A DNA stretch of 64,000 bases, from contig JANYAD010000214.1 in the NCBI GenBank assembly GCA_025355165.1, positions 1-64,000 on the forward strand, read 5' to 3'. Below, piece by piece: positions 9,984 through 18,471 of the stretch. A program made the position numbers and the translations under genes. This DNA is from Gammaproteobacteria bacterium. Its GTDB lineage: Bacteria; Pseudomonadota; Gammaproteobacteria; Steroidobacterales; Steroidobacteraceae. Numbering within the stretch: position 1 is the stretch's first letter; each line of letters opens with the position of its first letter. Below the pieces are notes generated by a model that did not search any database, was not told the origin of the DNA, and was given only the letters and a program-made list of their open reading frames with translations.

Positions 9984-11420
9984 ATGGATTTACCGGGCTT
10001 GCGTCAATTTGTGGAGCACCTCTGGCAGAAATCCGTCATCGGCCAGCTCGAGGCGTATGTTCGTATTCCCAATAAATCCCCGGCTTTCGATCCGCAGTGG
10101 CAAAGCCATGGATTCATGGACCAGGCCGTCGAACTGATGGCGCAATGGTGCCGCGCCCAGGCTCTGCCCGGTGCGAGTGTGGAGATCCGGCGGTTACCGG
10201 GGGTCACCCCTTTGCTACTGGTCGATATTCCCGGCGAACTCCCGCAAAGCGTGCTTCTTTACGGGCACCTGGACAAGCAACCCGAGTTCACAGGATGGCT
10301 GCCTGGGCTCGGCCCCTGGGAGCCGGTGATTCGCGACGGTAAGCTCTACGGCCGCGGCGGGGCGGATGATGGCTACGCCCTATTCAGCTCCTTGACTGCA
10401 ATTGCAGCATTGAAGGCGCAGTCCATTGCGCTGCCGCGTTGCTTGTTGCTGATCGAGGCGTCTGAGGAAAGCGGCAGTGTGCATTTGCCCGCGCACTTAG
10501 ATGCCCTTGGCGCCCGCATTGGCGAACCCGCATTGGTGGTGTGTCTGGATGCCGAGTGCGGCAATTTCAATCAGCTGTGGACGACCACCTCGCTGCGCGG
10601 GAATCTTGTCGGCACGCTCAAAGTGCGTGTGCTAACCGAAGGCGCTCACTCCGGTCTTGCATCCGGCATCGCGCCGACACCATTTAGGGTGCTGCAGCAA
10701 CTTATGGCACGGGTCGAGGATCCGATCACGGGGGAGATCGTGATCCCGGAGCTGCAGGCTGCCATTCCGGGCGATCGGCGTTCGCAAATCTGCGCGGCGG
10801 CGCAGGTGTTAGGGCCTCAAGTCTTGGATAAAATTCCCTTCGCGCCCGGCGTTCGGGCCGTGGTGCATGACCCCGCGGAACTGCTGATCAACAATACATG
10901 GCGGCCGTCCCTCTGCGTAACCGGTGCCGAGGGCCTGCCTGCGTTGGGCGCCGCCGGCAACGTATTGCTGCCTGCAATTACGCTGAAAATCTCTCTGCGA
11001 CTGCCGCCTAGCGTGGATCCATCGCAGGCGAGCGATGCAGTGCGGGCCGCATTCGAGCGCAACGCGCCCTATGGTGCCGAAGTGAGCTTTGAACCTGAAT
11101 CTACATCGGGAGGCTGGAACGCGCCCAAGTTTGCTGAGTGGTTTGAGCGCTCGATGCAGCGGGCATCACAACGTGTGTTTGGCCGCGAGGCGGTGAGCTT
11201 GGGCGGCGGTGGCACCATCCCGTTCTTAAGAATGCTCGGCGAGCGGTTTCCCGAAACGCAGTTCTTTGTAACCGGCGTTCTCGGGCCGCACTCCAACGCC
11301 CACGGGCCCAACGAGTTCTTGCATATCGGCTACGCCATGCGCCTGACGGAGTGCGTCAGCATGGTGCTGGCCGATTTCGCCGAGCACCATGCTCGTAGGC
11401 TGAGCTTGCCAGAGAAGTAA
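9984..11420 (+). CDS. M20 family metallopeptidase
   Basis: A 478-residue di-zinc amidohydrolase of the M20/ArgE-DapE-CPG2 group. Metal and catalytic residues are visible: H95-L-D97 (YGHLDKQPE), the LYGRGGADDG block with the bridging Asp near 128, and the general-base and metal glutamates E161-E162 (LIEASEESG), then a C-terminal GPHSNAHGPNE with the last metal His. The full length, with a dimerisation insert, resembles the M20 dipeptidase/carnosinase-like branch. The start at 9984 (MDLPGLRQFV) was chosen because the upstream extension has no family-like sequence; AAAGGA lies 13 nt before it. Substrate cannot be stated. It is followed by a degraded prolyl oligopeptidase on the other strand. Confidence 0.9.
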   Translation: MDLPGLRQFVEHLWQKSVIGQLEAYVRIPNKSPAFDPQWQSHGFMDQAVELMAQWCRAQALPGASVEIRRLPGVTPLLLVDIPGELPQSVLLYGHLDKQPEFTGWLPGLGPWEPVIRDGKLYGRGGADDGYALFSSLTAIAALKAQSIALPRCLLLIEASEESGSVHLPAHLDALGARIGEPALVVCLDAECGNFNQLWTTTSLRGNLVGTLKVRVLTEGAHSGLASGIAPTPFRVLQQLMARVEDPITGEIVIPELQAAIPGDRRSQICAAAQVLGPQVLDKIPFAPGVRAVVHDPAELLINNTWRPSLCVTGAEGLPALGAAGNVLLPAITLKISLRLPPSVDPSQASDAVRAAFERNAPYGAEVSFEPESTSGGWNAPKFAEWFERSMQRASQRVFGREAVSLGGGGTIPFLRMLGERFPETQFFVTGVLGPHSNAHGPNEFLHIGYAMRLTECVSMVLADFAEHHARRLSLPEK

Positions 11421-12040
11421 GTGTATTCGCGCGCGCACATCTTGGCCTGTTTAAGCGGGGGTTGCGCCGGCACCGTGGCCCCATTCGATGACCTCGAAAT
11501 CAAAATATGGAACGCCCATCGCCGATAGCTTGGCAGCGAACGTGCGGGCATGCTGCGGACCCACGCGAACCTCTTTGGTGGTCGTCCAGATCATCAAGGC
11601 TTCCGGATACGGCACGCCCGTTTTTAAATTGTGGTACGGGGAAATGGAGGCTAGGAATTCCCTTTCCACCGACATCGCTACGTTTCCGTACTCTGCGACC
11701 CAGGAGTTGCCGGCTTCGATCTGCTCGCAGCGGAGCATGTCGAACAGTGGAACTTGAATATCGAGGCGCGCCAGAGTCGCGGGTGCTGGATAAACTCGAC
11801 ACCCATGAGCAGTCCGCCATTGCAGCCTCCCATAATTCGAAAGTGTGCGGAACTGGTGAATCCCCTGGCGATGAGATTTTCACCCACAGCGGCGAAATCA
11901 TCATCATAGATCCGCTGGCGGTTCGTCTTTAGTCCCGCCTCATGCCAGGCGGGACCGAATTCTCCGCCGCCGCGTACGTTGGCCAGCACAAATGCGCCGC
12001 CGCGCTCGCTAAGATTGCGACATGGATGCGGGCCGCTGCC
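11400..12040 (-). pseudogene. prolyl oligopeptidase (S9 family) C-terminal remnant
   Basis: Read right to left, three frames carry consecutive pieces of the S9 catalytic domain. First comes ERGGAFVLANVRGGGEFGPAWH...GGCNGGLLMGVEF. After a shift near 11765 comes DMLRCEQIEAGNSWVAEYG...SISPYHNLKTGVPYPEAL...RVGPQHARTFAAKL...EWGHGAGA. After another shift near 11460 comes PLKQAKMCAREYTYFSGKL. The nucleophile motif G-G-S-N-G-G reads G-G-C-N-G-G, so the catalytic Ser codon is now Cys. The propeller domain and the rest of the N-terminus are absent. Its 3' end overlaps the end of the M20 gene by about 20 nt. Clearly non-functional as a protease. Confidence 0.85.
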
Positions 12041-12081
12041 AGCGGTGAAATATAGACGGCCGCACCCTAGATGCCGGTGGA

Positions 12082-12128
12082 CTGACGTTGCGTTTATTAT
12101 TGACAATACGTCAGAAATTGCCTACCGT
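12082..12128 (+). promoter_or_regulatory. tetR promoter with inverted repeat (putative autoregulatory operator)
   Basis: TTGACA (12100-12105) and TACCGT (12123-12128) are 17 nt apart, ending 7 nt before the chosen tetR start. A perfect inverted repeat CTGACGT / ACGTCAG (12082-12088 and 12108-12114) brackets the -35 box, and TGAC-N5-GTCA (12101-12113) forms a tighter palindrome within it. TetR-family genes commonly repress themselves from such sites; that this is the operator is inference. Confidence 0.4.
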
Positions 12129-12135
12129 TCAGTCC

Positions 12136-12798
12136 ATGTCGTATATCGCCGAGCGTCGCTTGCAGGAAAAGGAACGACGACGCGCCGACATCCTCGATGC
12201 GGCTGAAGCGCTTTACGCCAAAGGGGGATGGGACTTCGTCACCGTCGACCAGGTGGCCCGGGGTGCCCGATTGTCCCGCGCTCTGGTGTATGTGTACTTT
12301 AAGGACAAGCAGGACATCTTGTTCGGGATCGGCGAGCGAGCCATGGGTACGCTGCGCGATCGCTTCATCGCTGCGTCGGCGGGTGAGAAGCTGGGGATTG
12401 AGAAAGTCGAAGCCATTGGTCGCTCATACATGGCATATGCCTTTGAGTTTGCGCATTATTTCGATTTTTGCTCGAGATTCCATGCGCACTCCTCGGCGCC
12501 AGATCCGGGTTCCAATGATTTGGCCTGCCAAGCAGCGGGCGATGAGGTAATCCAGACGGTGGTAAAAGCGATCGAGTGCGGGATCGGCGATGGCAGCATC
12601 CGCAGCTCCATTGGCGACCCCAAAATGCTGGCGGTATCGCTTTGGTCGTTCACCCATGGCCTGATTCAACTCGCGATGGCCAAGGGAAATGAATTGGCGC
12701 GTTACCAGATAGGCATACCTGAATTGAGTAACTACGGTTTTGGATTGCTGCGCTTGGTTGCGCAAAGCCAGCCGCTACCGGCATCTAAATCGACGTAA
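12136..12798 (+). CDS. TetR family transcriptional regulator of the adjacent efflux operon
   Basis: A 220-residue repressor-type protein. The N-terminal TetR helix-turn-helix is clear: RRADILDAAEALYAKGGWDF, then VDQVARGARLSRALVYVYF, then KDKQDILFGI. The C-terminal ligand/dimerisation domain contains a run of aromatic residues (YAFEFAHYFDF) as in regulators of hydrophobic-compound efflux. The start at 12136 is preferred over an earlier in-frame ATG at 12088 because it puts the promoter-like boxes upstream. It lies 23 nt before the TolC-like gene on the same strand, so it probably heads and controls the tolC-mfp-rnd operon. The inducing ligand is unknown. Confidence 0.92.
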   Translation: MSYIAERRLQEKERRRADILDAAEALYAKGGWDFVTVDQVARGARLSRALVYVYFKDKQDILFGIGERAMGTLRDRFIAASAGEKLGIEKVEAIGRSYMAYAFEFAHYFDFCSRFHAHSSAPDPGSNDLACQAAGDEVIQTVVKAIECGIGDGSIRSSIGDPKMLAVSLWSFTHGLIQLAMAKGNELARYQIGIPELSNYGFGLLRLVAQSQPLPASKST

Positions 12799-12816
12799 TT
12801 TTTTTGCTTTGGGTTT

Positions 12817-12840
12817 GACACATGTCTAATTTGTGTACAA
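12817..12840 (+). promoter_or_regulatory. two short palindromes over the tolC-like start (possible operator)
   Basis: GACACATGTC (12817-12826) and TTGTGTACAA (12831-12840) are each perfect two-fold palindromes and sit across the start codon at 12822. They could be a second TetR site or a translation-control element; with such short words chance is a serious alternative. Confidence 0.22.
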
Positions 12841-14300
12841 GTGAGTCACCTCGCCCCGGCCGTACCAGCGCGATGTTGCTGGGGCTTGCCGCGCTGGCGT
12901 TCGCGACCGCTGCGGCGTGTTCGCCGTCCGGATCGGTGGAAGAAGCCGTGAACGATTTAGTTGCCGAGGCGTTGGTGGCGAACCTGGAAATCGAGAACGC
13001 CGGAGCCGGCGTAGCGCAGCGGCTGGCCGCGCTCGACCAAGCGCGCGCCCTGTATCTGCCAAGCTTGGATCTAAATGCGCGCTACACGCGCGCCAACGGC
13101 GGCCGCACAATCGATTTTCCCGTGGGTGATTTGCTCAATCCGGTGTATGCGAGTCTGAACCAGATCACCGGCAACTCGCGCTTTCCGGCAGTCCAGAATC
13201 AACAGATCAACTTTCAACGAACCCGCGAGCAGGATACGCGGCTATCGCTCACGCAACCCTTGTACGATGCCCGCATCAGCGCCGGCCGTCTCGCCGCGCA
13301 GTCGCAGTATGATGCCTCTGCGGCAGGCCGCGTCGCGCTCGCCGGGCGCATCGAACGCGACATGCGTGAAGCCTATTATCGGTGGCTGCAGAGCCGCGCG
13401 CAGATTGGCATCTTCGATGCAACGGTCGAACTGGCCGCGGAAAATCGCCGCGTCAATGAGAGCTTGCTGCGCAATGGCAAGATTACCCGCGACCTGCTAT
13501 TTCGAGCGGAAGCGGATCAACTTGAAGTACAGCAATCGCAGCTTGGGGCTCAAAATGCGGAACGTCTGGCGCAAAGCTATGTGAACCTCATTCGCAACGC
13601 TCCCTTCGATCGGGCGCTGCCGAGCGTCGCGGTCGAGGATCAGGACGTTGAGCGACTGCGTAGCGTCTTGGCCGCACAGGCTCAGAGCGCGCAGCCGGCC
13701 CTGGGATTGGCGGCGCTCCAGGAAACCGCCGTCCATCAGCGCTACGAGCTGCGCCAGCTCGATGCAATCGCCGCGGCGGCCGCGGCAGGCGAACAGCTTG
13801 CGCGCGCCGCTTTCAAACCGCGGCTCGCCTTCGCGTTCGACATCGGCACACAAGGTGAGACGTACACGCTTACCAGCGCGGACCGCTATCTGCTGGCCTC
13901 GGTGGTATTGAAATTCAATTTTTTCTCCGGTGGCGCCGACCAAGCAGGCGTGGCCGGCGCGCGCGCGGCTCAACAAGAAGCGCGCGCGAGTCGCTCGCTG
14001 CAGGAGCAGCAAATTCGCTTTCAAGTGCAGCAAGCCCTTCAAGATTTCCAGTTTAGGCAGGCTTCGCTCGGTACCGCTGCGAAGCGCGTCGAGGCCGCGG
14101 CCGGTGCCTTTCGTATTGCTTCGCGCAAGCGGGATTTGGGCCAGATCAATCAAGCCGAATTCATCGACTCGAGGCGCGCCATGACCGACGCACAGTTGAA
14201 CCTCAATGTCACGCGCTTCGCAGCGCTTGGCAGTATTGCCGAGCTGCAATACGCCCTCGGCGCCGATTCACATCACGCACCTCCGCAGAGTCAACCATGA
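12822..14300 (+). CDS. TolC-family outer membrane efflux protein
   Basis: A 492-residue outer membrane factor, the exit duct of a tripartite pump. After a basic N-terminus comes a hydrophobic signal (MLLGLAALAFATAAAC) ending in a weak lipobox-like Cys. The remainder is the two-fold helical repeat of the OEP family: long alanine/glutamine-rich coiled segments (ENAGAGVAQRLAALDQARAL; GARAAQQEARASRSLQEQQ) separated by beta-strand regions. Start at 12822 or the internal ATG 12873 are both possible; the latter gives a cleaner signal peptide. The last four bases ATGA overlap the adaptor gene. First gene of the pump operon under the TetR regulator. Confidence 0.92.
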   Translation: MSNLCTSESPRPGRTSAMLLGLAALAFATAAACSPSGSVEEAVNDLVAEALVANLEIENAGAGVAQRLAALDQARALYLPSLDLNARYTRANGGRTIDFPVGDLLNPVYASLNQITGNSRFPAVQNQQINFQRTREQDTRLSLTQPLYDARISAGRLAAQSQYDASAAGRVALAGRIERDMREAYYRWLQSRAQIGIFDATVELAAENRRVNESLLRNGKITRDLLFRAEADQLEVQQSQLGAQNAERLAQSYVNLIRNAPFDRALPSVAVEDQDVERLRSVLAAQAQSAQPALGLAALQETAVHQRYELRQLDAIAAAAAAGEQLARAAFKPRLAFAFDIGTQGETYTLTSADRYLLASVVLKFNFFSGGADQAGVAGARAAQQEARASRSLQEQQIRFQVQQALQDFQFRQASLGTAAKRVEAAAGAFRIASRKRDLGQINQAEFIDSRRAMTDAQLNLNVTRFAALGSIAELQYALGADSHHAPPQSQP

Positions 14301-15343
14301 CGCAACATCTGTTGATTTTCTGGTTAGCCACGATAGCCGCCGCGGTGTCCGGCCTTATGGGATGTACCGGCAAGGGCAACACCAGCGCCGTCGCGCCGCG
14401 AGTGATTCAAGTGACGCGCGTGCAATTCTCGGGACTCGATAACACCCTGCGTGCGGTAGGAATCTTGACGCCCAAGGACGAAATGCGGCTGTCCTTCAAG
14501 GTGGCCGGTCTGATCGAGTCGATCAATGTCGAGGAGGGCCAAGCAGTGAGAGCGGGACAAGTGCTGGCCGTGCTCAAGCAAGCGGAGATTGGCGCATCCT
14601 TGGAGCAGGCGCGGCAAGCCACTGCCAAGGCGCGGCGCGATCTTGACCGCGGCAAAGCGCTGCTCGCCGATGGCGTGACCACGGAAGAGCAGGTGCAGGA
14701 TCTGACGACGGCTTTCAGCGTGGCCGGCGCGGCGCAGCGCGGCATGGAGTTCAACGCCGCGCATTCACGCATCGCGGCTTCGGCCGCCGGGGTGGTGCTT
14801 CGCAAACTTGCCGAGGCCAACGAGCTGGTGCAGGCCGGACAAACGGTGCTGATACTCGGTGGCGCGAGCCGCGGCTGGGTAGTGCGCGTGGGACTTGCCG
14901 ACCGCGATGCGGTGCGAACCCGCGTGGGCGATGCGGCGCGCATCGAATTCGATGCCTGGCCTGAGCAGGTCTTCGCCGGGCAGGTGAGCAACATTTCCTC
15001 TGCTGCCGATTCCGGTACAGGCACTTTCACCGTCGAAGTGAAGGTCGCTCCGGGAAGCGCGCGCTTCATTCAAGGTTTGGTCGCCAAAGTGCTGCTTACA
15101 ACGCAGGGAGAGGGTCAGGTGAAAGTGATACCCGTGCAGGCCTTGCTCGAAGCCAACGACAAGGAGGCTGGAGTCTTTGTGCTCAACGAGGGCGCGCAAG
15201 ACGTGCACCGCGTCAGCATACAGATCGGCCGCATGAGTGCGGGACGGATTGAAGTGTTGGACGGCCTGGCTCCGGACGCGCAGGTTGTGACCGATGGTGC
15301 GGCATTCCTGGCGAACGGCGAGAAAGTGCGAGTCCTCCCTTGA
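14297..15343 (+). CDS. RND efflux periplasmic adaptor (MFP/HlyD) lipoprotein
   Basis: A 348-residue membrane fusion protein. The N-terminal signal ends in the lipobox L-M-G-C, so it is probably an inner-membrane-anchored lipoprotein. The lipoyl-like half-motif LIESINVEEGQAVRAGQVLA, a short alpha-hairpin (EQARQATAKARRDLDRGKAL) and the beta-barrel segment GWVVRVGLADRDAV are all visible. It overlaps the TolC-like gene by ATGA and the pump gene by TTGA, so the three are tightly coupled. Its pairing with a heavy-metal-free, AcrB-type permease suggests hydrophobic or amphiphilic substrates; none can be named. Confidence 0.93.
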   Translation: MTQHLLIFWLATIAAAVSGLMGCTGKGNTSAVAPRVIQVTRVQFSGLDNTLRAVGILTPKDEMRLSFKVAGLIESINVEEGQAVRAGQVLAVLKQAEIGASLEQARQATAKARRDLDRGKALLADGVTTEEQVQDLTTAFSVAGAAQRGMEFNAAHSRIAASAAGVVLRKLAEANELVQAGQTVLILGGASRGWVVRVGLADRDAVRTRVGDAARIEFDAWPEQVFAGQVSNISSAADSGTGTFTVEVKVAPGSARFIQGLVAKVLLTTQGEGQVKVIPVQALLEANDKEAGVFVLNEGAQDVHRVSIQIGRMSAGRIEVLDGLAPDAQVVTDGAAFLANGEKVRVLP

Positions 15344-18300
15344 GCATCTGGGCATTCGCGGTGCGCCGTTGGCAATTCACGCTCGTAATGTTCGCGATGT
15401 TGATTGCGCTCGGCCTTGCCAGTTTTGCCAATATTGCCCGTTCGGAAGATCCCTCTTTTCCATTTCCGGCGGCCGACATCAGCGTGGTGTGGCCCGGCGC
15501 CAGCCCCGCGGATATGGAACGACTGATCGTCAAGCCGATTGAAGATGCGGTCAACACGCTGGAGAACGTCAAGAAGATTCAAAGCTCTGCATTTGACGGA
15601 TTGGCTGTCGTGCACACCGAATTTTATTACGGCGGTGACCCGGAAAAGAAACAAGACGAGGTGATCCGCGAATTTAACCGGATACGCTCCACGCTGCCCG
15701 CCGATATCACGCAGATCGAGATTCGCAAGGACAGTCCGGGCCTCGTCAGTATCGTGCAAATGGCGCTGGTCAGCGATACGGCAAGCTGGCGCGAGCTGAA
15801 GGAGAAAGCGGAAAACTTAAAAGACATGTTTGAGTCAGTTGCGGGAGTGCGTACCGCAGAGACCTGGGCATTTCCAAAACCAGAAGTCCGCGTGGCGGTT
15901 GATTTGCAGCGTCTCGCCGGTGCGGGAGTCAGCCTCGATAAAGTGATCGGCACGATTCAGGGTCAGAACCAAAATGTACCCGGGGGTTCGGTGGACGTGG
16001 GGTTGAGGCGGTACAGTCTGCGCACCTCCGGCAGCTACACATCGCTTAATCAGATCGCCGACACTGTGGTCGCGGCCGGCGGCGGTCGAGAGGTGAAAGT
16101 GCGAGATATCGCCGAAGTGTCGTGGCAAACCGAGGAGCAGTCTTACACTGGCCGTTTCAACGGCAAGCGCGCGGTGTTCATCACGGCAAACCAAAAAGAC
16201 AACACCAATATCTTCAAGGTGCGGGACGGTATCTACGCGAAACTTGCGCAATTTGAAAAGACTCTACCCGCGGATATCAAGCTCGAGCGCGGCTTCGATC
16301 AATCGAGAAACGTGTCCAACCGTCTCGATCAGTTGGGCGAAGACTTTGGGATTGCCATTGCCTTGGTGTTGCTCACGCTGCTGCCGCTGGGGCTTCGGGC
16401 AGCGGGCGTGGTAATGATTTCCATTCCGCTGTCGCTGGCCATTGGTGTGGCTCTTCTGTATTTAGCCGGCTTCGGTCTTAACCAATTGTCGATCGCAGGG
16501 TTCGTTCTCGCGCTCGGCCTGCTGGTGGACGATTCGATCGTGGTTGTGGAAAACATTGCCCGATACGTGCGCAACGGCCACAGTCGCATGGAAGCGGCCA
16601 TCGCCGCGACCGATCAAATTTATCTTGCCGTGCTCGGCTGCACCGCGACGCTGGTGCTGGCATTCCTGCCCCTATTGTTTCTTCCCGAGGGGGCGGGCGA
16701 ATTCATTCGATCGCTGCCCGCGGCCATTTTGTTTACCGTCCTGGCATCTTTGTTTGTCGCCTTGACCATCATCCCCTTCTTGTCGAGCCGCATGCTGCGC
16801 GACAATGCTGCCAGGGCATCGGCGCCCGTAAGGCTGGCAGCGAGGCTCATTGCGCGCTTTGATGTGATTGCCGACAAGCTGCTGCATCGGGTCATGCAAG
16901 TTATCCATAATGTCTATGGCCCTGCCTTGCAATGGGCATTATCCAGGCCTAAGACCACGCTCATTGCAGCATTGGGTGTGTTCGTCCTGGTGGCTGCGGC
17001 GATCCCCACGATCGGCTTCAGCTTGTTCCCAAGTGCCGATGTACCCCAGTTCGTCGTGCGGGTGGATGCTCCGGACGGGGCCAGTGTTGAGGAGACAGAT
17101 CGGGCGCTGCGTTTCGTTGAGATGAGCCTGGCCGAACGGCCTGAGGTTAAACGCTGGTATACGCATGTCGGCCATGGCACGCCGTTCGTCTACTACAATT
17201 ATTTTTCGCAAGGGCTTACGGCGAACCTCGGCGAGGTATTCGTTGAACTGCATCAGTTCGATCCGGCGCGAACGCCGCGACTATTCGAGGCGCTGCGAGC
17301 GCGATTTAACGAATACGCAGCGGCGCGAATTTCGCTAAAGCAGTTTCAGCAGGGCCCGCCCGTGGACGCGCCCGTGGCGATTCGGGTCATCGGTCCAGAA
17401 ATCGACGGTCTGCGACAGTATGCGGCTCAAGTCGAACAGGTGCTGAAGAGCACACCGGGAACCCGCGACGTGACCAATCCCTCACGGTTGCTGCGCACGG
17501 AGCTGAACTTGGGTATCGATACCGAGAAGGCGGGGTTATTGGGTGTGTCCGCGCTCGAGGTCAATCGCACCGTCCGGCTCGCGGTGGCGGGCCTGTCTGC
17601 CGGTCATTTTCGCGCCGGCAACGGCGATGAATACGACATTACACTGCGGCTGCCGATGCGCTTAAGGCCGACTATCGAGGCGCTTGATGCCATCGAGGTA
17701 GGCGCTGCCAATGGTCGGCAGATTCCGTTGCGGGAGATCTCAAGGCCTCACTTTGAGACCGTGACGAACTCCATCACGCGCTACAACCGAGAGCGGCAGG
17801 TAACGGTGTCCGCCAATGTGCGCTTGGGTTTCAACACGGCACGCGTGACCGTGGAGGTGGCGAAGCGTCTCGGTGCTATCGGTTTGCCCCCCGGCTACCG
17901 ATTCGACGTGGCTGGTGATGCAGAGGCGCAACAGGAGAGTTTCGGAGGACTGCTGCCTGCCATTTTGGTGGCCATCTTCGGTATCTTGGCCGTGTTGGTG
18001 TTGGAGTTCGGCAGTTTTCGCTCAACGGCCATTGTCGCCGGCGTCATTCCGTTGGGGCTGACCGGGGCATTACTAGCGCTGTTGGTCTCTGGCTATACGC
18101 TTTCCTTCACCTCGATCATCGGGATGATCGCGCTGGTGGGTATTGAGATAAAAAATTCCATCCTGTTGGTCGACTTTACCAATCAATTGCGCGAGCGCGG
18201 CACGCCGCTAGATCAGGCCATTCGAGAAGCCGGAGAGGTGCGTTTCCTACCCATCCTCTTGACCTCCGCCACGGCCATTGGCGGATTGACGCCGCTGGCC

Positions 18301-18459
18301 GTGCAGGGGTCTGCGCTTTACTCGCCGCTCGCCATCGTGATCATTGGCGGCTTGATATCATCGACTTTACTGGCGCGGCTGGTGACGCCGGTAATGTATA
18401 AATTGTTGCCGCCGCCGGTTCAATCGACCGACTATGATCCGCGCTTCGCGCTTACGTAA
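15340..18459 (+). CDS. RND family efflux permease (AcrB-like), TTG start
   Basis: A 1039-residue inner membrane proton-antiport pump. It has the N-terminal membrane helix, two large periplasmic loops and two blocks of membrane segments. The relay-type segment GLLVDDSIVVVENIARYV with paired Asp is present in the first half, and GIEIKNSILLVDFTNQLRERG in the second. Length is typical. Translation begins at TTG 15340, whose bases overlap the adaptor stop (TTGA), the same arrangement as the ATGA joins upstream. The periplasmic loops are closer to the single-pump (VexF/MdtC-like) branch than to AcrB itself by general look; substrates are unknown. Confidence 0.94.
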   Translation: MSIWAFAVRRWQFTLVMFAMLIALGLASFANIARSEDPSFPFPAADISVVWPGASPADMERLIVKPIEDAVNTLENVKKIQSSAFDGLAVVHTEFYYGGDPEKKQDEVIREFNRIRSTLPADITQIEIRKDSPGLVSIVQMALVSDTASWRELKEKAENLKDMFESVAGVRTAETWAFPKPEVRVAVDLQRLAGAGVSLDKVIGTIQGQNQNVPGGSVDVGLRRYSLRTSGSYTSLNQIADTVVAAGGGREVKVRDIAEVSWQTEEQSYTGRFNGKRAVFITANQKDNTNIFKVRDGIYAKLAQFEKTLPADIKLERGFDQSRNVSNRLDQLGEDFGIAIALVLLTLLPLGLRAAGVVMISIPLSLAIGVALLYLAGFGLNQLSIAGFVLALGLLVDDSIVVVENIARYVRNGHSRMEAAIAATDQIYLAVLGCTATLVLAFLPLLFLPEGAGEFIRSLPAAILFTVLASLFVALTIIPFLSSRMLRDNAARASAPVRLAARLIARFDVIADKLLHRVMQVIHNVYGPALQWALSRPKTTLIAALGVFVLVAAAIPTIGFSLFPSADVPQFVVRVDAPDGASVEETDRALRFVEMSLAERPEVKRWYTHVGHGTPFVYYNYFSQGLTANLGEVFVELHQFDPARTPRLFEALRARFNEYAAARISLKQFQQGPPVDAPVAIRVIGPEIDGLRQYAAQVEQVLKSTPGTRDVTNPSRLLRTELNLGIDTEKAGLLGVSALEVNRTVRLAVAGLSAGHFRAGNGDEYDITLRLPMRLRPTIEALDAIEVGAANGRQIPLREISRPHFETVTNSITRYNRERQVTVSANVRLGFNTARVTVEVAKRLGAIGLPPGYRFDVAGDAEAQQESFGGLLPAILVAIFGILAVLVLEFGSFRSTAIVAGVIPLGLTGALLALLVSGYTLSFTSIIGMIALVGIEIKNSILLVDFTNQLRERGTPLDQAIREAGEVRFLPILLTSATAIGGLTPLAVQGSALYSPLAIVIIGGLISSTLLARLVTPVMYKLLPPPVQSTDYDPRFALT

Positions 18460-18471
18460 TCAAGGATTTTC

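Noticed and set aside
12797-12806. T-rich run after tetR as an intrinsic terminator.
   Set aside because: The nearest stem (GCCG/CGGC) is only 4 bp and about 20 nt from the T run; read-through into the tolC-like gene seems likelier.
13497-14249. Minus-strand frame of 250 codons.
   Set aside because: Antisense to the TolC-like gene whose frame is clearly coding.
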